Source of the DNA: Delphinus delphis
Taxonomy: Eukaryota; Chordata; Mammalia; Artiodactyla; Delphinidae
Direction of reading: 5' to 3'
NCBI RefSeq assembly: GCF_949987515.2
Contig: NC_082697.1
Span: forward strand, 19,661,730-19,725,729
DNA length: 64,000 nt
The position numbers and the translations under genes are program-made. How positions within the stretch are numbered: the first letter of the stretch is position 1; the number at the start of each line of letters is the position of its first letter. Positions 54,186-64,000 of the stretch are shown here, one piece after another. The notes beneath the pieces were generated by a model that was not told where the DNA came from, did not search any database, and was given only the letters and a program-made list of their open reading frames with translations.

Positions 54186-55329
54186 TAAAAATAGAAAGTA
54201 TGTAAAAGAAGACATGGTCTCTGCCACCAAGTATCTCATAGCCTCATGGGGACAGATGGGCAAGTCACCATAAAGAGATAAACATAGTTCAGTAAACTAC
54301 AGGGCGGGCGAAGGGGATGGGATATAATTTCTAGCAGTAAAAGAGAAGACATTTTCTAGAAAAAACATTAAGTTTCAGTTAGGCAAACTCATTGCCTTCC
54401 TAGCCCTTAAGAAAAATGTTCAGGCTTATCATTTTGAAAAGCCAAGTCAGTTGCTTTATGTTGTTATAAGAAATGTTTTAGCTTACAGATCACTCTGCCC
54501 AAGAGTCCATCCATTTATCTATCCAGTAACATAGCCATTTATCCATCATTGGCTCCCCCAGACTGTGAACATTTATTAAGCCATTTTACACCCAACTTAC
54601 AGCAACACTGCCCAACTCTTTCTTTGTTAGCAAAGATCCAAGTATTTTTAAGAGTTCTCCTCTGTTAGTAGTTTTGAAGTATACCATAGGGATAAGTTTC
54701 CATGGAGGAGTCCTCAACCTCATTTAACTTTGTTCTAACAAATCCAGTTGTGTGCCCCCTGTTTTCTACGGAGAGAGAAGTAGGGGTCTATAGGTATTAA
54801 AGCAGGTGCCTCTGTAAATAAAGGAAAATATTTCCAAGTGATTTCACTGAGTGCATGGATGTAAAGGAGTATTAATACCCCTGACTATCAGTGGGAACAA
54901 TGGATATTCAGAAGCCAAAGGAGGAGAGAAATTTTGGGAGGTGACACAGAGAGTTTCCCAGTTTCCTGGGCAGGAATAGAAAGCCCCCAGCAAGCTTGAG
55001 CCACTGAGTGCAGGAAAATTGAAGATATGTCTTCTTATCTTCAATCCAATACCACTGTTTTACCTTTTCCAGAATCATTGGCCTTGACTGAGTTAGTAAA
55101 TTAATTAACTTCCAAATTCACAACTAGATGACGTGGCAAACAAGATTTGGAATCAAAGCAGAATCAGATGTTTCCTGATTTGCACTGACCTATCTCTAGT
55201 CAGTTCCAGGATGAGAACCTTATTTTTATCCCTGATAACTTCCACAAAAATCATATATGACCAATGACTGCTGATCATGAGTGCTGCCATGTGACATGGC
55301 ATGAATATTTTACTTAAAATCAAATGCCT
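54186..55329. other. Unassigned non-coding DNA
   Basis: Nothing recognised. Confidence 0.5.
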
Positions 55330-55640
55330 AAGAAAATAGTCTTGTTTACTCATTCAGCATCCATTCATTCACTCAATAAGACTTCAGTGAATGTCTATTG
55401 TGAACCAAGAGCCATGTTCTTTTACAAAAGGTGATCAATTGCAGACTTGTTGACATGTCAGCCTAAGTGAGGAAAAGCTGGACTGAGAGTCAGGAGGTCT
55501 GGTTTGGACTTCGTTATGCTATTATGTACCTACATGTTCTTGGATAAATGGTGTCTCCTCTCTCAACCCTGGTTATCTCATCTGTAAGGTGAGGTTTCTT
55601 TAACAGTAGCTCTTTGGTACCTTACAGTATTATTTTGTTA
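55330..55640 (+). repeat. MIR SINE at about 55470-55640, MIR-like end before it
   Basis: 'aagctggactgagagtcaggaggtctggtttggacttcg...cttggataaatggtgtctcctctctcaaccctggttatctcatctgtaaggtgagg' follows MIR. The preceding 'tgaatgtctattgtgaaccaagagcc' looks like a separate reverse fragment. Confidence 0.6.
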
Positions 55641-56834
55641 ATGGCCAGCCTTGATGGTCCACCTAACACCCCCCCAAAATATGATCTCAGACTGAAGAAC
55701 TCATTCAAAGGGAAATATACTGAAGAGGAAAAAGTATGGTCACTGTCACAAGATTACCCAGTACAGGTAAGAATATGGTTTTGCCAAAGGTGAGGAAAAA
55801 TTCTCACTGAGGACGTTATAAGAAAGATAAACTTTGGCAGAAGAGAGACTCTGATCCTGTCAGAGAGAAAGAAAGATCTTTTCAGGTGAGAAAGTGGTTG
55901 TCTTTTCAGATACCTGGGCAAGACAGACACAGATAGGAGTGCAGACTGGAAACAAAACACAGACTATTGTTCACTAATTGCAATGGATGCAATTAGCCTT
56001 TAACATTTTTACAAGGGAAACTTGTAAATATAAACTATATATTGTTTATATAAACTAAAGAAAAATTTTGTTGACTTGGGAAAATGACTGAGAGATGACT
56101 TATAAAATATTTCCCAGGTCTAAAATGCTATGATACAATTCACCAAGCAACCATGTTGTTAACATTGGATTCATGGTTCCAGAGGGAAAAGTGTTTTCCT
56201 TAAAGACACTTAGGATGTTTAGACACCTGATCTGTCTCCTTTTCCAAATGTGACAAGACTTTGAGTTATTGCTTCATGAAGGGACTGGAAAACACCCTGA
56301 GAAGCTGTTTATTTCTTAACTGCTTTGCTGTAAGCTGCTGTCTTAAATTCTAAACAGTTTAATAAAACTTTCCAACAATTTCAGCGTTTTCTAAATTTAA
56401 GAGGCCATCTTTATGGTTTTTGGAAGAAAGGCCAGCAATATTGTCACTAAGCTATTCCAGGAGAAAACCTAATTTTAACAGATGAAATAATAAAAATTGA
56501 AGTGATGTAGCTTAAACCCCCCTAACTACTCAGTGTTCATGTGACTAACACCCCATTACCTCACCCGGCTGATTCAGAAAGATGAGTGTGTTAGACTGGA
56601 AGATTCATCTAAATATCGACCTCAGCTGCTTTGTGTTTAGTCAAGAGAGAAAGTTACTAAATCAGCTAACACATTGAACCCAAGACTGTGGACATCTAGG
56701 GGCCCATATCGTTTTGGTCCAGAAAAGGACCTAGAGGAAAGCTCTCATATGAACTCTTTCATTCCTTAAAACTAGATGTTTGCTAAACAGACGTGGAAGC
56801 AAGTGTAGGGTTTCCCAACATCTATGGCAAAATC
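55641..56834. other. Unassigned non-coding DNA
   Basis: Nothing recognised. Confidence 0.5.
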
Positions 56835-56985
56835 ACTCCATTCTCATAACCATGCAAGGTACACATTATGATTTCAAAAGAAACAGGTTCAGAGGGTGAA
56901 GTGACTTATCTTAAGGCTCAGAACTTGCAGAGCTGGAATTTGAACCCAGGCTAGACTCCAATGTTCTTTTAGAGACCCAGGCTGC
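56835..56985 (-). repeat. MIR SINE
   Basis: 'caggttcagagggtgaagtgacttatcttaaggctcagaacttgcagagctggaatttgaacccaggctagactcc' is the MIR core in reverse. Confidence 0.85.
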
Positions 56986-57669
56986 AGCCCCTTGGTGCGC
57001 TGCTGCCCTTTGCCTGGGCTTCACACTGAGACCTTTCCTCCATCTAAGAGGACTCTGCCGCTCACCTCTCCTCTAGTCATCCCTACTCCTTTCCTTGGCT
57101 TCTGGCAATCGTCCCATCTCCTTCTTCGGGCTATGGTTTCTGCACCTATTCACTCGTTCTTGGCCTTGTGATAAGTCATGTGCAGAAAGCAGAAATATGC
57201 ACGTAAGCTTTAAATGGCCGATCTTGGCAACAGACCTGTCACAGAATCAGCCCAGAAGCTATTCCTGTGCAAATTAACAGCTGAAGCAGACAGCCCAGCA
57301 AGCACTGTCCAGTGTGCTCACTTAGGGTGATCTTGATTTTCAGTAGATTTCTCCTTCCTGTTTCAAATGTCATTATTGGCACAGAAGGAGATAGGGGCAT
57401 AAAGGTTTGCATTGTGATTAAGACTTGGCAGGGCTCAAATTCTTTGAATTAAATATTTAAATGTCCCAGATTTCCCCTACTGTTTCAGAGCTGATGGCTG
57501 TTTTCCTCTGCATTAAAGGCCGTAACAAGCACCCGGCAAGAAAGTATACCATTATAGGGAAATAGGTCTTTCCCCCTTTCCTTTTCATAGGAGAAAGTTC
57601 AGGTGCATCAGAACCCATCCACTGAATCATCAGCCATAGTTTCTAATGCCGCCAGTGTATGAGCTAAAA
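56986..57669. other. Unassigned non-coding DNA
   Basis: Nothing recognised. Confidence 0.5.
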
Positions 57670-58440
57670 ACCCCAAATTCAGGAGCAAGTCCTCCACACC
57701 ACCATCTCCCTCATCTGCCCCCATCATAGCCTAACCATTATAGATAAAGCCCTGTGGATTTTACCTCCCAAACCTTTCTCAAATTCATGTACTCTTCTCC
57801 ATTTCTATTGCCACCACCCTATTCCCAATCATCAGCATCTCTCTACTGACTGACACAGTTATCTCCCAAACGGACTCTTTGCCTTCACTTTGCTCCTATG
57901 ATGATCCATTCACCACCCCATGGCTGGAGAGAGCTTCTCAAAATGCACACTTCTCTCTTTGCCCTCCCGATGTGGACATTTTAGTGATTCCACACTGATG
58001 GCAAGATGAAAACATAAACTCAGTAACATGGCCTGCCTGGACCCAAAATGTGCATCCCCTATCTGCCCTCTTAAGTCCATCACACACTTCCTCGCTCATC
58101 TGTACTCTCTTAGCTCCTGACACACCGTCCACCAAACTCTCCCTGACCCCAGGCCTTTACACAAGCTCTTTCCTCTGCCTGGAGTAACTATTATCCACTT
58201 TGACGAGTTCTCAGCTCACCTGCCACTTCTTCAGAGAAGCTTCCCCTGACCCTTCAGATGGGATCATGCTCTCAATTTTATTCATTCATTGTGCTCTGGA
58301 TCTCCTTGTCATTGCATCTATGACAGTTGTAGTCTTAGTTCTTTGCGGGAGTATTTCCTTGATTTTTGTCTCCCCTTGTCAGACATTTGGGTTCAGAACC
58401 ACGTCTGATTTCTACTAACCATTGAATCCCTAGTGCTGTG
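57670..58440 (+). repeat. L2 LINE 3' end, about 770 bp
   Basis: The longest L2 copy here: 'caggcctttacacaagctctttcctctgcctggagtaac', then 'cacctgccacttcttcagagaagcttcccctgaccc', then 'accattgaatccctagtgctgtgg'. Non-coding; frames at 57938 and 58200 are chance. Confidence 0.9.
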
Positions 58441-59255
58441 GAAGATTATGAGATGCCTTAAAAATTAATCTCCTTATGGTATTTTTGAATATTTACTTGT
58501 ATAAATGGATGCAGGGAGGAAAACCTTGAAAAGTATTGCTAGTCTAATACCACTCTTTCTCACAAACTTAGTGATGTCTTAGTCAATGGGTTGATAAACA
58601 CAAGATAGGTGAACACACTTCAACTCATGACGAACGGTATTTAAATTATAAGTAAATAAATGCAATTCTCTGTAACAAACACTCCAGCCAACATATAAAT
58701 ATCATTTTCAGTAGCTAACACAGAAATCTGAAGGTTACAAGTCAATATTCTTTGCAGATACGTTTCAAACAAATCCCTCAATGTTATAGGAAAGCTCTTG
58801 TACTTTCTAGTAAATTTGGTTGTAGACAAAAAACATTACAGTGACAGGATACAGAGTAAGTGTGGATTTAACTGCAAATACAAATTTAGTAACTGATATG
58901 GACACATTCTTTAATCTTCTTCCTTATCTTTCTACAGACATTGAAAGGTTAACCCAATGTATTGCATTCTCAAAAATACTGGTGTGTTAACTACTTCATC
59001 ACAGAAAGTTTCTCCACTACACACCCCTTAAACGTGTAGCTTACGGGTTTCAACTACTGTTTTGACAAATATTGAATCAAATCATTTGGTCTTTTAATAA
59101 TGTATGTCTATAGAAACCAATATAGTGTTGGCCATTTAGTTTGCGCTTAATAAATATATGTTGAATGAATAAATGGCCAGCTAAGCTGTAAAGTGGCCTG
59201 GGTGGGACAGGACCAGGCAGGTGGTTACATAGATAGCCAAGCCGTTCCTCTATAG
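58441..59255. other. Unassigned; L2/MIR-like tail at about 59120-59175
   Basis: 'ggccatttagtttgcgcttaataaatatatgttgaatgaataaatgg' has the typical 3' end shared by L2/MIR. The rest shows nothing. Confidence 0.45.
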
Positions 59256-59478
59256 CAGAGTTTCTCAACTTTCATGCTATTGACATTGGGGACTGGGTAA
59301 TGCTCTTTGGTGCAGGGACTGTCCTATGCATTGTAGGATGTTTAGCAACTCCCGGGACCTCCACTTATTTGATGCCAGTAGCACCCCGCACCCCAGTGGT
59401 GGCAATCAAAAATGTCTCTAGACATTGCCAAATGTCCCCTGGGGGAGGGGGTCAAAATTGTCTCAAGTTGAGAGCCAC
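59256..59478 (-). repeat. MER5A hAT-Charlie DNA transposon
   Basis: Complete in reverse: 'agtttctcaactttcatgctattgacattggg...gggactgtcctatgcattgtaggatgtttagcaactcccggg...caatcaaaaatgtctctagacattgccaaatgtcccctggggg...tctcaagttgagagccactg'. Confidence 0.93.
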
Positions 59479-59619
59479 TGATCTAGATTTACAAAGTGAA
59501 AATCAACTTGCTATTCGCCATAGTTAAGCCAAAAGTGATTTTACAGTAATTATGTGGACAGTATTCACATAATCCTCGACCTTGTGAAGAGTAAGAGAAC
59601 AGGATGTGTTCATGGCTTG

Positions 59620-59790
59620 GCCTCTTGGCATAGTGGAAAATTCAGAGACTTTGGAATCAAGCGGGCTTGTGTTTGCATCCCGGGTCTACCCACGTACTGC
59701 CTCTGATAGTGGGCAACTCATTCAACCACCTGGAGCCACAGAACCCTTGTCTCTCAAATGGAGAGAACAATAGCAGAGTGGTTCCAAAGA
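59620..59790 (+). repeat. MIR SINE
   Basis: 'ggcatagtggaaaattcagagactttggaatcaagcgggcttgtgtttgcatcccgggtctacccacgtactgcctctgatagtgggcaactc' is MIR order. Confidence 0.8.
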
Positions 59791-61035
59791 ATATATAAGC
59801 CAATGTGCACATGTGAAGCAGTTATAGTCTCTGATGCAAAGTATGGACACGGTAGTCCAGTGGTTGCTGTCAATGTTATTTTGATAGCAGTGCCTCCTAC
59901 CTCCACCTTCCTTTCCTTGCTTGAACCCCTCTCAAGGCTCACCTTTCCACTTCACCAGCATACATACTGCTTCAGCCCTTTATAATCTCTGCCTCTGACT
60001 CCCAGGACCATCATATTTATGCTTTCGGGAATATTACACATTACTTTCCTGAGTATTTAAACATAAGTGTGCAATAACATACATGTCTTTGGGGCCCTGG
60101 AACCTTCCCCTCTTGCCACAACTATTGACTTGCCTCTGGTTGTAGTTTCTGACCAAGAGCTGTGTCGTTGGTGTGCCTTCTCTTGTTAAGAGGTCTTACG
60201 GTAACAGGTATCCTCAGTCTTGGCCCACAGTGCTGCAATTTAGCAGTTGGCAATAGGCTGTGGATGTCATTAAGCTGAGTGTCTCCCTCCCCAAACACCA
60301 TACAGCCAGGCTTCTCGGTCACTGCTACGTGCACGGAGGTGTAGGCATGAAGAGGACCCACAGAATAAGCTCAGGAGCCACAAGATCGGGGAAGAGTGTC
60401 CTTTGACTAGGTTCTCAATGGACTGGGGTGATGGGGAGCTTGGAGGCAGGCAACTTAATCGGGCCTGACCTAAGGAACCCAGTCACTTCCACGCAGTCTA
60501 TGTGCTCTTGCAGTTGTGCCTGGAGAGAGCGCCACTGGCCCCTCCCATTGAACCATCTCATGGGGGTGAAGGAAGCATCTAGGATGGAAAAACCATAACA
60601 CCTGTGTACACTTACAGGTGCCAGAATGGTAACAGCGGCCACAGTTCCATCAATACCCAAGACCTTTCTGAATGATAGGTTCTATCCGTTTAGATTGTTT
60701 AGTCTGATTTTCCACTTTGTATATTTAGAGAGGGGGGCTGTCATGCTAATCATTGGTTTTCTAAATCAAACTTAATCTTACAGATGAGTCACATTAATTT
60801 CCCTTCATCTCACGTGCTCTAAGGGGCGAGCCTAATTCCATTTAGAATCCACTAATTCATAATTCGTGAGTGTGTAGCAGGGGCAAGGCTATATGAGGAA
60901 AGCTTTGGGGGAAATTGATATTTTAGGAGACATATTTAAATAAGTAATGCATAAACTATTCTTATTCTACTAAAGATGCTATTTACATACAAGTAGGAAA
61001 CTGTCCTTATCTCTTCATGAAAGAAGGCTATAGAG
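59791..61035. other. Unassigned; two adjacent minus-strand frames at 60122-60660
   Basis: A repeat-free stretch. On the minus strand, frames of 81 codons (60415-60660) and 79 codons (60122-60361) lie end to end in different reading frames, in somewhat GC-richer DNA. I do not recognise the peptides. They could be a decayed retrocopy or chance; no poly(A) tract was seen on the expected side. Confidence 0.35.
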
Positions 61036-61928
61036 CAGCACTGCCCATAGAAATATAATGTAAGCCACATACGTTATTTTATTTTATTTTACATTTTAAT
61101 TTTTTACTGAAGTACAGTTGATTTACAATGGTGTGTTAGTTTCTGGTGTACAGCAAAGTGATTCAGTTATACATATATACATATATATATGTTCGGTATA
61201 TTCTTTTCTTATTCTTTTCTATTATGGTTTATTACAGGGTATTGACTATAGTTCCCTGTGCTGTACAGTAGGACCTTGTCGTATATCTATTTTATGTGTA
61301 GTAGTTTATCTCTGTTAATCCCAAACTCCTAACTTATCCCTCCCCCACCCCCCTTTCCCCTTTGGTAACCATAAGTTTGTTTTCTATGTCTGTGAGTCTG
61401 TTTCTCTTTTGTAAATAAGTTAATCTGTGTCATATTTTAGATTCCACATATAAGTGATACCACATGGTGTTTGTCTTTCTCTGTCTGACTTATTTAGTAT
61501 GATAATCTCTAGGTTCATCCATGATGCTGCAAATAGCACTATTTCATTCATTTTTATGTCTGAGTAGTATTCCACATCTTCTTTATCCATTCATCTGTTG
61601 ATGGACATTTAGGTTCCTTCCATGTCTTGGCTATTGTAACACATGTGTAATTTTAAATGTTATAGTAGCCACATTTAAAAAGTGAAAATAACAGGTAAAG
61701 TTAATTTTAATAGTATCATTTATTTAACCCACTAGATGCAAAATATAATCATATCGATATGACATCAATATAAACATTATTGATATATTTGACATTCCTT
61801 TTCTCATACTAAGTCTTTGAAATCATTGTATGCATTTTGCTCTTACAGCCCATTTCAATACAGACTAGCGACATTTCAAGTGTCTCCTAGCCACACATGA
61901 CTAGCAGCTCTCATATTGGACGGCACAG
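61036..61928. repeat. Old hAT-type DNA transposon, split by an L1
   Basis: The left end 'cagcactgcccatagaaatataatgtaagccacat' and right end 'tcatattggacggcacag' are imperfect terminal inverted repeats. The interior 'tgttatagtagccacatttaaaaag...tttatttaacccactagatgcaaaatataatcat' follows a common eutherian element. Subfamily not named. Confidence 0.6.
61082..61639 (-). mobile_element. L1 3' end inserted into the hAT element
   Basis: In reverse it reads L1 ORF2 end and 3' UTR: 'gtttctctttt...agattccacatataagtgataccacatgg' and 'atccattcatctgttgatggacatttaggttcc'. CACATACGTTATTTTA (61066-61081) and CACATGTGTAATTTTA (61640-61655) form a decayed target duplication. Confidence 0.88.
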
Positions 61929-63194
61929 TGCCCTAGAAGGATCCATCCCATTTCCTGTCTTCCTCCTCCTCTTCTTCCTCCTCCTCATTGCCTCATGAGT
62001 CATCAGTGTAATAGACCTTCTGGTTGCTATTGTTCATGCATTTCCAAAGATAGCATATATTAACTTTGGTACATGCATTCCCTCTCTAGAATCCTCAGTG
62101 GGAATTAGTCATAATGTATACTAGGTTCATATTTTTCAACTCTTAAATGTGAGGTCAGGGTCTGTCAAGTTCAAGTAAAATAAAGGGAACATAAGAGTGG
62201 ATTTCTGAATTTAAGCATATTTTGCAAACTCTGGAAAGGGTAGATTGTTGTAGTGTCTTTGGGACTTACAGAAGTTTAAGCTCTGCCACACTGAGTTCTC
62301 CCAAACCTTTGAATATGGAGAGCCTGAAACTTTAGCCTAGATGACCTTTCACCTGAGGAGCTTCATTCCCAGACATCATTCCCAAGTCCATTAGCATTGT
62401 CTACACTGGCCCAGCAGACCAGAACATTAATCTACCTCGAAGGAGAAGAAGCTTGGACACCAAAAACCTGAGCAACAGAAAGCAGCTTAGTTTTCTCACC
62501 TTCGTGAAATGGATGAACACATTTCATTTAAGAAGTAGATATTTTGATGCTTATTTCATTTGCAACTTTCTTGTGACCACCATACAAATGTAATTAAGCC
62601 ACAGAGAAAAAAAATATTGCCAGGTGAAAGTTCAGATTAAGATAAGGCTAGTGTTCAATCGTTAGCAATAATGAGGAAGATCTGTGTGTACAGTAGGTTA
62701 AGATGCTCATGATGTTACCAGATAAGCAAATTATAGGTCACTGTGTATTGCATGATCCTTGGCAAAATGTATGTTTAAAGATGTAGTTGAGTTATGTAGA
62801 TATAGACGTGGGGATAGATGAAGATATGGCTATGTCTGTAAAGTCAGGGAGATGAGGCACCATAAACTGAGAGTGTTGCTATGGAGGGTAAAATTAAATG
62901 AGCAAGTGGGCACATTTACTCCTAACTTTGTTTAAATTTTAATATTGCAGCTAGTCGGTTATTTCTTAGAATTATTAACATTATCAATATTATAATATTA
63001 TCAATCACCATTGGTAGTAAAGGTAGTAAAGTACTAATATGATGAGAATAAGTCAATTCTGTTCTAAAAAAACTCCAGTGACAAGAGTCTCTGGTACTGA
63101 AACATTTACACACTTGCCCTGACCTTGCCTTGACATTGACCCATCTGATGCTGACCTCAAGTGCGGGCTAATTCAGCTACTAGAAACTAGGTGA
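61929..63194. other. Unassigned; (TCC/TTCCTCC)n at 61958-61988
   Basis: A short CCT-rich run is present. Otherwise nothing recognised. Confidence 0.5.
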
Positions 63195-63390
63195 TAATTA
63201 ACATTTACCAATCATTCAGTAAGAGCTTCACTTGTCTTCCCTGAACTTGTGTAACAGTTTCATTGGGTAGGTATTACGATTCCACTTTACAGATGAACAA
63301 ACCAAGATAGAGAAAGATTGAGTCGTGTCACCAAGGTCACACGTTGGCCAGAATTAGGAGCACAGTGTGGTCTGGCCCTTCAGTGATGGC
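63195..63390 (-). repeat. MIR SINE
   Basis: 'tgtaacagtttcattgggtaggtattacgattccactttacagatgaacaaaccaagatagagaaag...accaaggtcacacgttggccagaattagg' is MIR in reverse. Confidence 0.85.
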
Positions 63391-64000
63391 AATGTTTTTG
63401 ACTCTGGTATTCTCACACCATTCAAGGGCCTGAGCAGCAGTACCCCCCAGATGTTGAAACTTCCACACATAAGCCACTTGAATTAGGTAAGATATATGTT
63501 TCATTTGGAAGAAGAAAATCTCTGCTCGAGCTCACCCGAGGATGGGTGGTTGCCAGAATCAACAGCCTCCTAAAATTGCCCGTAAAGCCAGGTGTCAACT
63601 TGCTGAAGTGCAAGCCAGAAAGAATAGGGCACCAAGGGAGGGTGGATGTGGGTGTTTTCAGCACGTTGTCAACATTCTAATGACTGCAAGTTTTGTTTTA
63701 AAGAGGATTTGAGCTGCAAAAGGTGTCACCAGCAACAGGCTGCAGTTTTAATGATTTAGCTTTAATTGCAGAAGTGAACCTCATGCTTTTGAGAAGTGTG
63801 GATTCCATAAACAGATTGAACGTGTTTTCTTGAGTGCTGCGTGTCTAACAGTTGGTGGGGTTCAGTTTATGAACTGCTTGTTTAGCATTGATTTGGCTGA
63901 ATTTTTAAAATTATTATTATAATTACCCCCAAAGGGCTTCAAGTCACAAACAAACACCACCAAAGGCAATGACAGATGATGACAAATTATTAATGTCTTC
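63391..64000. other. Repeat-free right edge, possible conserved non-coding element from about 63690
   Basis: From about 63690 to the edge the sequence has no transposon trace and is rich in motifs such as TTTAATGATTTAGCTTTAATTG and ATTATTATTATAATTACC, reminiscent of developmental enhancers. Inference from texture only. Confidence 0.3.

Overview
The window is vertebrate nuclear DNA from a mammal, most likely a cetacean (whale or dolphin). I found no host protein-coding exon and no functional RNA gene. The best lineage evidence is ten SINEs of the CHR type. These are tRNA-Glu-derived, start with a motif close to GGGCTTCCCTGGTGG, and carry a recognisable Pol III B box near GGTTCGANNCC. Several keep many CpGs and have perfect target-site duplications, so they are fairly young. 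BovB and Bov-tA/ART2A sequences, which fill ruminant genomes, were not seen. CHR SINEs plus a cetartiodactyl L1 without BovB fits Cetacea; hippopotamids are the alternative.

Layout. 1-18 kb: old, repeat-poor to moderately repetitive DNA with MIR, L2, MER5A-, MER20- and Tigger-type fossils, two CHR SINEs and a 470-bp AT-only tract at 3.7-4.2 kb. 18.2-24.0 kb: one near-full-length LINE-1 bounded by an 11-bp target-site duplication, with broken ORF1 and ORF2, a SINE nested near its 3' end and a G-rich 3' UTR. 24-31.6 kb: ancient repeats, a 482-bp Tigger-like DNA transposon with perfect 20-bp terminal inverted repeats, and an MLT1-type LTR. 31.6-46.3 kb: the most layered part, with an ERV LTR on the minus strand, a 5'-inverted L1 with a SINE inside, further L1 3' ends, a solo gamma-type ERV LTR inserted into an older repeat, and one SINE inserted into the tail of another SINE. 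46.3-64 kb: mostly unassigned sequence, including repeat-free blocks that could be conserved non-coding elements (47.7-48.8 kb and the right edge), a GT/GATA compound microsatellite, a 770-bp L2, and an old hAT transposon with an L1 inserted in it.

The elements do not cooperate as a pathway. Nested insertions give a relative order: MIR/L2/MaLR/hAT fossils are oldest, then cetartiodactyl L1 and ERV LTRs, then CHR SINEs. I found no convincing new biological system. The items most worth a second look are the long AT palindromic tract, the G4-like L1 3' UTR, the perfect-TIR Tigger-like element, the young SINEs, the twin-primed L1 and the candidate conserved non-coding blocks. Family names come from recognising consensus features by eye; no RepeatMasker or alignment was run. 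Boundaries are approximate unless a target-site duplication is cited.
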